From: Propionivibrio sp.
GTDB taxonomy: Bacteria; Pseudomonadota; Gammaproteobacteria; Burkholderiales; Rhodocyclaceae
Direction: 5' to 3'
NCBI GenBank assembly: GCA_029975435.1
Contig: JARKPC010000034.1
Span: 1-47,665, forward strand
Length of the DNA: 47,665 nucleotides
Part shown: one piece after another, positions 1-9,387 of the stretch
Layout of the letters: every line of letters begins with the position of its first letter
How positions within the stretch are numbered: position 1 is the first letter of the stretch
Program-made: the position numbers and the translations under genes
Notes under the pieces: model-generated
Seen by the model: only the letters and a program-made list of their open reading frames with translations
The model's database searches: none
What the model was told of the DNA's origin: nothing

Positions 1-1259
1 CAGGGGCGGAGCATCAAATTTCCCGTAGCTGCAAAGCGGCAGCCAAATAGGCTGGATTGTAGGCAGCGGTCTTGATTTTTCGTGGCAAGCTCATGACCCG
101 GGATTTGTCGGCGCGAAAGAGATTCAAGGCGGCGCGGCGCAGGAAAGAGAAATTCTGGGCGGCATTGCGCAGACGGATCAGGCTGGCATCCTCGCCAAAG
201 GTGACGTCAAGGCACCAATGCAGGCTGTTTTCAATTCCCCAATGGGTTCGCACGGCATGCAGGATACGGTGACTGTCGGCAGGGAGGGAGGAGATTACGT
301 AGCGTTTTTCGGTTTCGATCCGGCCGGCGATCTCGCGCGTCGATTCGATGCAGGCGACGGAGGCGAGCTTCGCCCATGGGGCTTTCAGATCGAGCAATTC
401 AAGCCAGTCCAGTTCGCCGACCGCGGTACAACGACGCGTCTCGATGCGGCCATGCCCTTTGTCCAGTGTCTCGTGCAGCGAAACCTGGCGTCGGCAATAC
501 CCAGGGGTGTTCAAGACAGAGAAGAAATCGCGCAGGGCTTTGGCCAATTGGGGCTGGTTGTCCTTCACCGCCAGTACGTAGTCGCCACCACCGGCGGTGA
601 TCTGTTCGGCAATGGCCGTCTGGCAGCCCATGGCGTCGATGGTGATGATGGCGCTTTCGAGCGCCAGCGACGGGAGCAGTTCTTCGATTGCCGTGATCTC
701 GTTCGATTTCGCTTCACAGGTGCGTTGGCCCAGCGTCAGACCGTACTCTGCCGCGTACGCCGACACCTGATGCAACGCCCGCAAGCCGCGTGCAGAACGA
801 CCCGAGCCGCGCAAGGATTTGCCGTCAATGGCGATCACCCGATCCTTTACCGCCGGGCAGGTGGCACTCATCCAGTCTTCAAAACGCTGCTCCAGTGCCT
901 GCGGCGAGATTGCTTCAAATACCCGCCTGATCGTGTCGTGACCGGGAATTCCATTACGCAAATGCAGATAGCGTCGAAGCCAGTCTTCCCGCTCCCGGCC
1001 CCAATCTTCGATGTCGTCCCAGCCTTCCGCCCCCGACATCACCGCGCACAGCGCCAGCACCACGATATCCAGCAGACTATGGTCCGTTCGCCCTTCTACG
1101 CGTGGATCCGGCAAGTCTGCAAAGCGTTCGATTAAACCCGCTATCCCTGCCTCTTTCATCGCTCGCCCAAAAAGACGAGAGTGGACCTTATTTCACCAGA
1201 GTTCACAACCCCATGTCATAACCCTATGATCGTCAACGATTTTTCATGCTCCGGCCCTG
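1..1259 (-). mobile_element. ISAs1-family insertion sequence, complete copy
   Basis: Imperfect terminal inverted repeats are visible. The left end reads CAGGGGCGGAGCAT (1-14) and the complement of the right end (1246-1259) reads CAGGGCCGGAGCAT, 13 of 14 identical. Between them lies one transposase gene whose stop codon falls at the inner edge of the left repeat, a compact layout usual for ISAs1 elements. The element starts at base 1, so its left flank and any target duplication cannot be seen; the right flank begins TTGCATCC at 1260. It sits 101 bp downstream of the pilY1 stop, so it does not break the pilus genes visible here. Confidence 0.88.
14..1159 (-). CDS. ISAs1-family DDE transposase
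   Basis: This 381-residue protein would catalyse cut-and-paste movement of the surrounding IS. The N-terminal region (LPDPRVEGRTDHSLLDIVVLA, about residues 16-36) matches the DDE_Tnp_1-associated domain of ISAs1 transposases. The catalytic triad is recognisable: the first Asp in VIAIDGKSLRGSG, the second in IITIDAMGCQ, and the Glu in HWGIENSLHW near the C terminus. Length is normal for the family and no frameshift is seen, so it is probably intact. It is related to, but clearly different from, the transposase at the right end of the window. Confidence 0.93.
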   Translation of the reverse strand: MKEAGIAGLIERFADLPDPRVEGRTDHSLLDIVVLALCAVMSGAEGWDDIEDWGREREDWLRRYLHLRNGIPGHDTIRRVFEAISPQALEQRFEDWMSATCPAVKDRVIAIDGKSLRGSGRSARGLRALHQVSAYAAEYGLTLGQRTCEAKSNEITAIEELLPSLALESAIITIDAMGCQTAIAEQITAGGGDYVLAVKDNQPQLAKALRDFFSVLNTPGYCRRQVSLHETLDKGHGRIETRRCTAVGELDWLELLDLKAPWAKLASVACIESTREIAGRIETEKRYVISSLPADSHRILHAVRTHWGIENSLHWCLDVTFGEDASLIRLRNAAQNFSFLRRAALNLFRADKSRVMSLPRKIKTAAYNPAYLAAALQLREI

Positions 1260-1360
1260 TTGCATCCTCCTGGTGTCGTGAAATCCAGCAAAGCCAGCAG
1301 ATCGCGATGCGCCGAGGTCGTTCCGCAATCTGTTGGCTCTTTACATGTCCGCTGATCGCG

Positions 1361-4300
1361 CTACGGGATGAGTTCCCTCCACATCACACGTTTTCCGGTG
1401 AAGGCTGATGAGCCTCCCTTGAATTCGACATCGGGAAGGATCGTCGGCGTCGGATTGGTTGCGGTAATCGTTTCGACGATCGGCTTGCCGTTGATGTAGA
1501 TGACGTTTATACCGACGATCGGGCTGTCGAAGTGGACCGAGACGAGATTTGTCGTGCTGATGTAACCACCCGTTTCAAAGTCGAAGTAATTGAGCCAGCC
1601 ATAGCCTCCGGGCGAGCAGACTGTGTTGGAGGGCACGATCGTCGCTGCAATCAACGTGCCCTGCACGAGCTTCATATCGATATTCAAGCGCTCGCCGACG
1701 AAGGTCGCGTCAGTGGCGTTGTCGATGTGGCTTCCCAAGTCGATATACCAGCCCCGTCCGGTTGTGAAATCGACGACATTGCTGGTTCCCTTGCGCTTTG
1801 TTCCTTCCTGATAGAGCGACTGCTGAACGAGCGCGGTTCTGGCATTAATGAGCGTCGAAGCAGCATCATTGTCCTTGATCGCGTAGATCGACTGGATCGA
1901 CGTATCAACCAGGTCGCTCACTTCGAGATACTTGCCGGTGCCTACAAGCACCACGCGATACCCCTTGACCTTGCCGAGCGTCGGCGTCGTCGTGATGGGT
2001 TGCGGGTTGTTGGAAGGATCCTTCAGGGTGGCAAACAGGAATGCCGTTCCAGCGTTGATATCGAAGCGCCACAGGTTGCCAAGAAGATCGCCGCCGTACA
2101 CGTATCCGGCCGTGTTGTTGATGCCGCCGTACTCATTCCATGCGGCAATCTTGGCCAGGCCGCTCGGCGTTGAGGTTGAGCCCACGTTGGTGCCAATCTC
2201 GCTGATCTTTGCCCCGGTTGTAGGATTGATTACGTAAAGGTAGCCGCCGCCCGTGCCGGGGCTGACGTTGTTGTAGCCCGAGGCAACCAGAACCACCCAC
2301 GTGCCGTCCTGTTTCTTCGTAATGATCGGTTGGGAGTAGCTGTAACCGAGATTCGAGAAACCGGGTGTGGACGGAGTGATTTCCCAGAGCAGCGACGGCG
2401 AGTCGGGGTCGGTTATGTCCAGAGCGTAATAACTGCGTCCGCCGGCATTCAATCCGCCGACCAGAATGGTCTTCCATTCCGGGTCGCCACCCGCGCCGTC
2501 GCAGAATGCGACGCAAACATCAGAGATGATCGGGGTGCCGTTCACGAAGTTGACGTGGTTGTTCGAATAGTTCTTGTCGGCCAGTTTCCACATATTCGGG
2601 ATCACCGCCGTGGGGACATAGGCCCAGCGCTCGTTGCCGTTCGCCGAGTTGAACGCGTGCAACATGCCATCGTTGGTGCCCATATAGACCGTTCCCGGGC
2701 GGGAAGCATTGGCTTCCTTGAAAGCCGAATAGCCTGGATCGGAGTAGCTGAACACCGGCTTGCTGATGAAGAACGGTTGCGATTCGAGCGCGTCGCCCAG
2801 CGTCGCCTCCCGGAATCGATAGAGCCGGTCGGTAGCGGGGTTGCTCCCGCGATCCTCGTATCCGGTTTGTCCGCGCAGGAATTTCACGAGATTCTCGCCT
2901 GCCGCCAGAGCTTTCTGTGCAGTTGTCAGAACGGACCACTGGCTGAGGCCGGTGCCCGTGAAGTCGTCCGCATTGAGGTTGGCATAGGAGAAACTCTGCA
3001 ACACGTTGGATCCGTCATTCTTGAAGATGTTGCGTGTGTCCGTGTACTTCGCGACCTTGCCTTGCAGCGTTCCCGTGCACGATGTGGTCATCGGAACCTT
3101 GCAGTTGCTGCCGTCAAGGATGCCCGGAGCATTGCAGTTTGCTGACGTCGCGTCTGGCGTGACACAGTAGTAAGCCATACTCTCTCCGACCGATTCGGCG
3201 ACGACCGCGCCCGGTGTGGGGCACGTGCCGGCGACGACGTTCTCGACGCACCAGCTTGCCGCCTGGCTGACCACGCCGGTGTCAACATTGATCGTGCGTG
3301 CCTCAAGGTTGCCCTGCCATTTCAAGGTGCTGTAGCTCGCAACGTAGGCAAAGTTGTTACCGGCGACGGGGTTCAAGGTGCTGGTCGCGGCCGCCGACGC
3401 TGCGCCGATTTTTGAACCGATGTCGGTCAGGGCCGCGCTCAATCCACTGGCGAGTTGCGCCGGATCCTTCGCGCTGAAATACGTGCCCTGGCCATTCACG
3501 GCAGCGTGCCACAGGTCATCCACGGCTGTTTCCGTGTCGGCTTTCGGTACCGGCCAGTCGACCGAGCCGGTTCCCGACTTGAGCTTGTAATAGTCGCCGG
3601 ACGTCGCGGTCTTGTAGTCGCTGACGTAGGACAGGGTTCCGTCGACACCGAGGCCGAGCGTGAACGTCGTCATGTGCTGTTGGCTATTGCTGTCACTGCT
3701 GGTGGTAAAAACGTTGTTCTCGCAAACGTCTATTCCGAGCGAGCCCGTACAGTTGCCGAGGTCGGATGTGCGCAGATCCTTGTCATAGTAGTACTTGGCG
3801 ACGTCGGCGAGACCGATGTATGAAGCGTTGGTCTCCGTGCCATAGCCTTGGTATTTCGGTCTGGCGGTGCCAGTGCCATCCTGGTCGGTCATTGCGTTGT
3901 TATCCAACAACCGGCCACCCGCGCCGTTCCAGTAACCGTCGGTGGTGAGCAGCGTGAAATTCTGCTGGCAGGAATACTGCATGGGGTCGATCGTCGTTCC
4001 GGAGGTCGATCCGGCCGATGACAGCTCCAATCCCGCAAATACCCGCCCGGCAGTAGAAAGCACGTCGCGCAGTGGTGTGCCACCGGATGCCGTGCTGGCA
4101 AAGAGATTGGCGTACCACTTGCTTTTCTGCCCTACGCCGGTCACGCCTCCGCTCAAATTGGTCTTGGCGGAAACGGTGGACGACGTTGCTGTGTAGGACA
4201 AAGAGCCGTTGGCACCAGCACCGGCTACCGTCGTGGACGTGATCGTCACCACGTTTCCAGCAGCCGTAGCGGTGTATTCAGGGGCGGATGTGTAGTTATT

Positions 4301-6028
4301 GATCTGCGTCGCGATCGCCGCAGCGAGCATTGTCGAGGATGTGGATGCGGAACCTGAAACCGTAGCGCCCAATATTTCAACAGTACCGACTTTAATACTG
4401 CTCACGTTCTTTCCTGTGGTGGATCCCGCCGACTGCAACGTGATCGATCCCGTCGCAGCGACCGGCTGGACTCCATAAACAGCGTCTGAGAACGTGTTGA
4501 TTGGCAGGTAGCTTCCCTTGTAAATGTTCATGAACCCGATACGGTAGTTCGAGCCAATCGGCAGAAAAGCCCGGCTGACGGCCGTTTTCATGGACTGCAG
4601 GCGGGTGCGGTAGTAGGTGTACCAGTTGGCGAAGTTGGTGATCTCTTCCTGATAGGTGCAAGTGGTATCCGCACAATCGTCGCGGTCCACGGCTTTGGGG
4701 TAGCTGGTTGTGGTCGGGACAATGTCGATGCGGTTGAACGAATATGGTGGCGCATTCGAACCCGTCACGCCCCCTGAGGCGGCGGTGTTGGAACTGACGG
4801 TGCTACCCGAGGCGGTAATGGCCCACGAGCCGTTGGCAGTAGCTCCGGCGGCTGCCGTGGAGGTCAGTGTGATGACGTTGCCGGAGGCGCTGGCCGTGAA
4901 TTCGGGAGTCGAGTTAAATGTGTTGATCTGCGCGGCGATGGCGGCTGCGAGCGCGTTGGAATTCATGGACGCCGAACCATTGACTGTCGCGCCCAGGATT
5001 TCCACACCGCCGGAACCGCCGATCTTGATGCTGCTGACGTATTTTCCTGCGGTCGATCCTGTGATGTTCTGTAACGTTATCGCTCCTGTCGCAGCCGTGG
5101 CGGTGTAAGAGGCTCCGGGGTAACGCGGGTATTTGTAGGTGCTGGTCTTGGTCGATTGGCAGACGGTCAGGGGCAAGTCGCTGCACCAGCGCGACTTCGC
5201 GGGGTGTATATACTCGCCTGTCGGTGTCGAGGACGTGGTGCACGTCCGCAGTTCTGGTTCCTTGCAGTACTCGGTGACGACGACGTCGTAATAGTAGGGG
5301 GACCCGTAGATACCGAGCACGTCGCGGTTGGCCACGGTCGTATTGTTGTCGCGTCCGTATTTGTACGTTGCGTCGGGGTACAGATAGTCACTGTTCTTGC
5401 GGCATACGTTGTTGTCGGCAAGTTGTGCCGCTGTCGGCGTTTGCGTGGTGCACCATATGCGGTCGGGGTACTCGGTCGTCAGGTCGACCGTCGTGGTGGT
5501 CGTGCCGAGCTGGTTCTTGTTCTGGATGTTATAGCCGTCGGTGAGAACCAAGGCCGCGTTCGTCTGGCTCGGATACTCCGTGCCGTCAGCTTTCACGCCG
5601 GGGCGGTAACGGATCGCCGGGTTGTAGTACTGGGTGTTCATGGCACTCGTCATGAACGGGACATCGCCGAGAATGCAAGTCTTCAGCGAAGTCAGGGCCG
5701 TGTTCACCGTGCTATCCTCGTCGGCGCTGTCGCGGCAGACTTTTTGTTCCGCCGCCGGGGCGTTCCAGTCGCCGTTGTGTGTCCAGGGCGCGGGCAGGAT
5801 GTCGAAATCGGACATGTAATCCGGCGTGTAGTCCTGCCCCATACTGCCCGACGTGTCGAGGATGAAGAGCAGGTTCGGGAGCACCGACGTGGTCGTCGAG
5901 TTGGCCAGCGGGGCTGAGGCGAGGTTGACCAGGGCGGCATGCGCCGGGAGCGCGATGGCGAGAATCGCGGATGCGAGCAGGCTCAGGATGCGGCGCTTGG
6001 CATTGGATCTGGTAGTGAGGCGTTGCAT
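1361..6028 (-). CDS. pilY1: PilY1-like type IV pilus tip/biogenesis protein
   Basis: Predicted large secreted protein (1555 aa) acting at the pilus tip and in pilus extension. A signal peptide ends around ALPAHA (residue 31). A von Willebrand A domain follows with the MIDAS motif DTSGS at residues 58-62. The C-terminal third (from about residue 1109, starting near VYMGTNDGMLHAFN) is the PilC/PilY1 beta-propeller. It is longer than Pseudomonas PilY1 because two related modules of about 110 residues (312-423 and 524-631) interrupt the N-terminal half. The start is supported by AGGAGA 6 bases upstream. It is last in the cluster, 9 bases after pilX, as in the usual pilVWXY order. In known homologues this protein mediates adhesion and surface sensing; that role here is inferred. 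Confidence 0.92.
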   Translation of the reverse strand: MQRLTTRSNAKRRILSLLASAILAIALPAHAALVNLASAPLANSTTTSVLPNLLFILDTSGSMGQDYTPDYMSDFDILPAPWTHNGDWNAPAAEQKVCRDSADEDSTVNTALTSLKTCILGDVPFMTSAMNTQYYNPAIRYRPGVKADGTEYPSQTNAALVLTDGYNIQNKNQLGTTTTTVDLTTEYPDRIWCTTQTPTAAQLADNNVCRKNSDYLYPDATYKYGRDNNTTVANRDVLGIYGSPYYYDVVVTEYCKEPELRTCTTSSTPTGEYIHPAKSRWCSDLPLTVCQSTKTSTYKYPRYPGASYTATAATGAITLQNITGSTAGKYVSSIKIGGSGGVEILGATVNGSASMNSNALAAAIAAQINTFNSTPEFTASASGNVITLTSTAAAGATANGSWAITASGSTVSSNTAASGGVTGSNAPPYSFNRIDIVPTTTSYPKAVDRDDCADTTCTYQEEITNFANWYTYYRTRLQSMKTAVSRAFLPIGSNYRIGFMNIYKGSYLPINTFSDAVYGVQPVAATGSITLQSAGSTTGKNVSSIKVGTVEILGATVSGSASTSSTMLAAAIATQINNYTSAPEYTATAAGNVVTITSTTVAGAGANGSLSYTATSSTVSAKTNLSGGVTGVGQKSKWYANLFASTASGGTPLRDVLSTAGRVFAGLELSSAGSTSGTTIDPMQYSCQQNFTLLTTDGYWNGAGGRLLDNNAMTDQDGTGTARPKYQGYGTETNASYIGLADVAKYYYDKDLRTSDLGNCTGSLGIDVCENNVFTTSSDSNSQQHMTTFTLGLGVDGTLSYVSDYKTATSGDYYKLKSGTGSVDWPVPKADTETAVDDLWHAAVNGQGTYFSAKDPAQLASGLSAALTDIGSKIGAASAAATSTLNPVAGNNFAYVASYSTLKWQGNLEARTINVDTGVVSQAASWCVENVVAGTCPTPGAVVAESVGESMAYYCVTPDATSANCNAPGILDGSNCKVPMTTSCTGTLQGKVAKYTDTRNIFKNDGSNVLQSFSYANLNADDFTGTGLSQWSVLTTAQKALAAGENLVKFLRGQTGYEDRGSNPATDRLYRFREATLGDALESQPFFISKPVFSYSDPGYSAFKEANASRPGTVYMGTNDGMLHAFNSANGNERWAYVPTAVIPNMWKLADKNYSNNHVNFVNGTPIISDVCVAFCDGAGGDPEWKTILVGGLNAGGRSYYALDITDPDSPSLLWEITPSTPGFSNLGYSYSQPIITKKQDGTWVVLVASGYNNVSPGTGGGYLYVINPTTGAKISEIGTNVGSTSTPSGLAKIAAWNEYGGINNTAGYVYGGDLLGNLWRFDINAGTAFLFATLKDPSNNPQPITTTPTLGKVKGYRVVLVGTGKYLEVSDLVDTSIQSIYAIKDNDAASTLINARTALVQQSLYQEGTKRKGTSNVVDFTTGRGWYIDLGSHIDNATDATFVGERLNIDMKLVQGTLIAATIVPSNTVCSPGGYGWLNYFDFETGGYISTTNLVSVHFDSPIVGINVIYINGKPIVETITATNPTPTILPDVEFKGGSSAFTGKRVMWRELIP
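4136..4459 (-). repeat. PilY1 internal module, copy 2
   Basis: Encodes residues 524-631 of PilY1. It begins AATGSITLQ, contains VEILGATVSGSAS, LAAAIATQIN and GNVVTITST, and ends GGVTG, so it is a diverged duplicate of copy 1. The stretch between the copies (about residues 424-523) carries ordinary PilY1 sequence such as YRIGFMNIYKGSYLPINTF, so the modules look like insertions into loops of the N-terminal domain. Confidence 0.8.
4760..5095 (-). repeat. PilY1 internal module, copy 1
   Basis: Encodes residues 312-423 of PilY1. It begins AATGAITLQ, contains VEILGATVNGSAS, LAAAIAAQIN and GNVITLTST, and ends GGVTG. The same sequence of sub-motifs recurs in copy 2 about 100 residues later. The Thr/Ser/Gly/Ala-rich composition suggests a beta-rich domain. 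The fold is inferred. Confidence 0.8.
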
Positions 6029-6037
6029 GGCTGTCTC

Positions 6038-6670
6038 CTAGTAGACGAGGGCCTGGGTGTAGCTGATCGAGTTCTTCGGGCCGGTGGCGCGCGCGGTGAC
6101 GCGGTACTGCGCGTTCTGTCCCGCTTTCGGGCAGCCCGGCCCTTCGCAGATCGATGACGGCAGGGGGACGCTCTTGTCGTCCTTGTCTGTGGCTGGGCCG
6201 CTGAAGAGGCAGTTGGTCGTCGACAGGAGCGTGTTGGCGTCACGGCACATGCGTTGGATGATGAACCGTACGGTGTTGCCGCTTGCGTCGGTGCCGACGA
6301 GAATGCTATTGGCGTCGGTCCAGGTCGCAGAGGCCGTCAGGTTGAGCGCCGGGTCGACGTTCGAGTAGTAGCCGTTGGCCGGCGTGCTGATATTGAACGC
6401 ATGCGTGGTGTCGGTGAACACGTTCTTGGCGATGTTTGCCGCTTCGGTAGCGGTGAGTGCCGTGATCGCCGCCTCGACGCCCCGGTCGGCCGAGCTTGTC
6501 GCGGACTGCCGGAACGCCAGGTTGCCCGAGATGATGGTGTTGGTGTCGACCGAACGCACGAGCAGCGCCGCGGCGAGAGACAGAACGACCAGCGCGACAA
6601 GCGCGAAGAAGAGCACCAGCCCGCGTTGCCGCGAGATACGGGAAGGGAAAGTGGTTTTCAGTGGTGTCAT
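6038..6670 (-). CDS. pilX: Minor pilin PilX-like protein
   Basis: A 210-residue minor pilin, probably part of the initiation complex at the pilus tip with PilV, PilW, FimT and PilY1. The prepilin leader ends in RQRG (residue 17), followed by the hydrophobic helix LVLFFALVALVVLSLAAALL. It lacks the Glu at mature position 5 that most pilins have, as is normal for PilX/GspK-type pilins. SGNLAFRQSATSSADRGVEAA after the helix is characteristic of PilX. The ATG overlaps the pilW stop (ATGA), implying translational coupling, and pilY1 follows after 9 bases. Confidence 0.88.
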   Translation of the reverse strand: MTPLKTTFPSRISRQRGLVLFFALVALVVLSLAAALLVRSVDTNTIISGNLAFRQSATSSADRGVEAAITALTATEAANIAKNVFTDTTHAFNISTPANGYYSNVDPALNLTASATWTDANSILVGTDASGNTVRFIIQRMCRDANTLLSTTNCLFSGPATDKDDKSVPLPSSICEGPGCPKAGQNAQYRVTARATGPKNSISYTQALVY

Positions 6671-7752
6671 GGCGTGAATGTGTCCCGAGACCAGATCACG
6701 TTGCGGAGAGGGATGACGGTTTCATAGACGCGGTAGCGATAGTGCTGCCAGTCCGGATCGTTGCTCAGGTCGATTACCGGCGCAGGGGAGGCGGCGGAAC
6801 CGGACCAGGCGCATAGTCCCGTTGGGTCGGCAGCAGTCGTCGAACTGCATGCGGCCGTGACCTCTTCCTTTTCATATTGAGAGTTGCGCGCCACAACGGC
6901 GATGCGCACCGCTTTGATCCTGTTGCGCTGCTGGACTGTCGGTGCGTCCCACGGGACGCCTCCGGTGGCGACAGCGTTGACCCACAGCGCCACCTGGTTC
7001 GAGTCGGCAGTGTTGGCAACGCCATACTGCGCCTGCAGATTGACGATGCCGGAGATGATCGGTGTCCCGTTCAATGTGAGATTCCCGTTGTTCACGGCAT
7101 ACACCTGGCGGGTCCATGTTCCCAGGCAGGCGAGGTTGGCTCCGGGGCTGACGCCGGCGGCGCTTTCCAGAGACACGTGTGTCCGGTCCGGGGGGGCAGA
7201 CAACACCGGGGGGGTGGCGATGTCAGTCGGACCGGTAACCCGCGTTGCCGCGCAGTTGGGGCCGCTGACCACGAGCGCAATATCGCCCACCTGGCATCCC
7301 AGATTGTTCGGGACGGTTACGGTGGTGTCGAACAGCGCGCTGATCACCGTGGGGATGCCGCCGATCGGCGACGATCCGTAACGGATGTCGATGGTGTCGG
7401 TGGCGCCCGCACCAACTCCTCCGTCCGTGATTGTCACGGGGGTGAGCGTGATGCCAGGGGTGGCCGCGTTATTGTCGTGGTCAATTAGTGGCGAGGGGTC
7501 GCACTCCAGCGGAGAGTCGGTTGCCGGAAGCAGGCCATAGCCGGCCAGTTGCAGATCTCGTCCGATGGAATAGAGAGCGATCGCGCCGCTGGTCTGAGCA
7601 TCCGCGCTGCCGGTGGTGGCGCGCTTGTCGCGTTCGAAGAGCGTGAAAACCTGCATGATGACGAGCGTCGTCAGCAAGCCGAGCACGAGAGCTACCAGGA
7701 TCTCGACGAGGCCGAGTCCTGTCTGGGTGTTCTTTGTGGAAAAGGAATGCAT
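6667..7752 (-). CDS. pilW: Minor pilin PilW-like protein
   Basis: A 361-residue minor pilin. The prepilin cleavage site is most likely after Gly12 (NTQTG|LGLVE), which places the conserved Glu at mature position 5. The helix LVEILVALVLGLLTTLVIMQVF follows. SIGRDLQLAGYGL near residue 85 and the large C-terminal globular domain are typical of PilW. The gene sits 5 bases after pilV and overlaps pilX by 4 bases. In known systems PilW pairs with PilV, PilX and FimU/FimT to prime pilus assembly and to display PilY1. Confidence 0.9.
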   Translation of the reverse strand: MHSFSTKNTQTGLGLVEILVALVLGLLTTLVIMQVFTLFERDKRATTGSADAQTSGAIALYSIGRDLQLAGYGLLPATDSPLECDPSPLIDHDNNAATPGITLTPVTITDGGVGAGATDTIDIRYGSSPIGGIPTVISALFDTTVTVPNNLGCQVGDIALVVSGPNCAATRVTGPTDIATPPVLSAPPDRTHVSLESAAGVSPGANLACLGTWTRQVYAVNNGNLTLNGTPIISGIVNLQAQYGVANTADSNQVALWVNAVATGGVPWDAPTVQQRNRIKAVRIAVVARNSQYEKEEVTAACSSTTAADPTGLCAWSGSAASPAPVIDLSNDPDWQHYRYRVYETVIPLRNVIWSRDTFTP

Positions 7753-7757
7753 GGCCT

Positions 7758-8150
7758 CTAGCCTCCCGCCACTACAGCCACGGCCTGGAACCTGCGTTGC
7801 GACTCTCCGGGCTGCTGCCAGAACACTTCGACGAGATACTGGCCGAGATTGGCCGGGTCTTGCGTCACTCTGCGAATCCCTCCGGGTAGTTGCGCGGATA
7901 TGTCAATGTCCTGGTTGAGATCCTCGGGAGGAAGATGCGCCGGATCAGCCCACATCTCGCCGATGCGCTGTTGCGCGATGTAGCTCGCGGTCGAGCGGTA
8001 CTTGGCCTCGGAGGTGTTTTTGACCATTGAGGCCTGCAACCCGACCAGACCAAGCACGCCGAACGAAAAAATCAGGATGGCGATCAGTGCCTCCAGCAGC
8101 ACGACGCCGCCTTGTTGCGCTGGAGTCGAGGGGGTCTTCGTCATTTTCAT
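7758..8150 (-). CDS. pilV: Minor pilin PilV-like protein
   Basis: A 130-residue minor pilin. The leader ends in QQGG, giving mature VVLLEALIAILIFSFGVLG with Glu at position 5. The segment GLVGLQASMVKNTSEAKYRS after the helix is typical of PilV. It is encoded between fimT (12 bases upstream) and pilW (5 bases downstream) in one leftward run. M1 and M3 are both possible starts. The protein is short, as PilV proteins often are. Confidence 0.88.
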   Translation of the reverse strand: MKMTKTPSTPAQQGGVVLLEALIAILIFSFGVLGLVGLQASMVKNTSEAKYRSTASYIAQQRIGEMWADPAHLPPEDLNQDIDISAQLPGGIRRVTQDPANLGQYLVEVFWQQPGESQRRFQAVAVVAGG

Positions 8151-8162
8151 GGTTTTCGTCTG

Positions 8163-8747
8163 TCAACAATGTCGTGGGTCGGATGTTGAAATGACATTCG
8201 GGTCGCACATGCGGACCATGCCGCCAACGCCAACAACGATTCTCAGATCCCGGCTGTCCTCGGCAGGAAGTGCATCCGAGTCGACGTCGATCTGCGTGAT
8301 GCTTGTCGAGCCATCTGAATTGGGAACGATTGCCCCGAGGTTGCTGTAGGTTATTGTCGTCGGAGGCATCTCGGAACCGACCGGGATCGGATGAGGCGTC
8401 ATCTTCACGCTTTGCGGGACTTCGTCAGAGGGGCGTGATTCGATGGCGACGGGGTTGTTGGCGTCATCAAGAAAAGTGACTGACCAGAACACTCCATTGC
8501 CGGGGGTCAGGTTAAAAGCGATAGTGGTATTGCGGCTGACCGCTTCGGCGCGTGCGCGCTGCATTCCGTGCAGAACCGATTCAGCCGTATTGCGGATGTG
8601 CGTGTTCTGGATCCACTGGCGGTAGCTGGGCATCGCGAGGGTCAGAGCGATGCCCAGGATCATGAGGACGATCAAGAGTTCGATCAGCGTGAAACCGGAA
8701 TTCGCGCGCGCCGCCGTTCTTCGTCGCAATGCGATTGAAGCTAGCAT
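8163..8747 (-). CDS. fimT: GspH/FimT-family pseudopilin
   Basis: A 194-residue minor pilin. The leader of 18 residues ends ANSG, followed by FTLIELLIVLMILGIALTLAMPSY with Glu at mature position 5. The sequence around residues 52-75 (NTAESVLHGMQRARAEAVSR) is the hallmark of GspH/FimT/FimU proteins. The start codon overlaps the pilE stop by a few bases. FimT/FimU proteins belong to the tip complex and some bind DNA during natural transformation; whether this one does cannot be told from sequence alone. Confidence 0.88.
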   Translation of the reverse strand: MLASIALRRRTAARANSGFTLIELLIVLMILGIALTLAMPSYRQWIQNTHIRNTAESVLHGMQRARAEAVSRNTTIAFNLTPGNGVFWSVTFLDDANNPVAIESRPSDEVPQSVKMTPHPIPVGSEMPPTTITYSNLGAIVPNSDGSTSITQIDVDSDALPAEDSRDLRIVVGVGGMVRMCDPNVISTSDPRHC

Positions 8748-9226
8748 TGGCCGCCCTTTCGCGTAATCCAGCAGTTATTGTTGCCGGCCCATCCGTGGGC
8801 CTGCAGTGCGGCGCTGACCGTACTTGCTCTGGCTCCGGCCTGATTGACAGTGAACTCGAAGCCGTCCATCGGGCCTCCCGCTTTCCCGGTTGCGCGCAAT
8901 GTGAACACGGTGGCTGTGGGCGCAACGGAGCAATCGAAATCGAAGAAGCGGCTAGTGGTCGAGTCGGTCGCGGAACAGTCGTTGGTGGTCGGGACGGTCG
9001 TTGCGCTGGCCTCGTAAGTCCGGTTGTCCTGGAAGAACTGCTCCATGCGCACGCGCTTTGCGGCCAAGCCGGCTGTCGCATCGGGAATCCTGCCGCGCGT
9101 CACATAGTCGCTGTAACTCGGCAGGGCGATTGCAGCGAGGATCGCTACGATGGCAACCACGATCATCACCTCGATCAAGGTAAAACCTCTGCTTGTCTCT
9201 TGTCGTCCGGTTAGCGACGTATTCAT
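8741..9226 (-). CDS. pilE: Type IV pilin (PilE/PilA-like)
   Basis: A 161-residue prepilin. The chosen ATG at 9226 gives a 14-residue leader ending SRG before mature FTLIEVMIVVAIVAILAAIALPSY with Glu at position 5; AGAGGA lies 7 bases upstream. Longer forms starting upstream would give an improbable leader. YSDYVTRGRIPDAT and the C-terminal cysteine pair (NNCW...GGQC) match PilE-type pilins. Being first in the minor-pilin operon, it could be the PilE-like minor pilin of the tip complex rather than the major fibre subunit; the sequence does not settle which. Confidence 0.87.
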   Translation of the reverse strand: MNTSLTGRQETSRGFTLIEVMIVVAIVAILAAIALPSYSDYVTRGRIPDATAGLAAKRVRMEQFFQDNRTYEASATTVPTTNDCSATDSTTSRFFDFDCSVAPTATVFTLRATGKAGGPMDGFEFTVNQAGARASTVSAALQAHGWAGNNNCWITRKGGQC

Positions 9227-9387
9227 GGGGGTCCTCTCGTGCCGGCATAGGTTGGAACGGTTCAACATCGATTCTCGTGTTTCGGAGTGGAGTATCGTCG
9301 ACCGTTCCAGTACGGGCAAAGGCATTTCGACGTGTGGCCGATTGCCGGGAATGAATGGTCGGTTTTGTCTTCGGCAACTGCTATATC

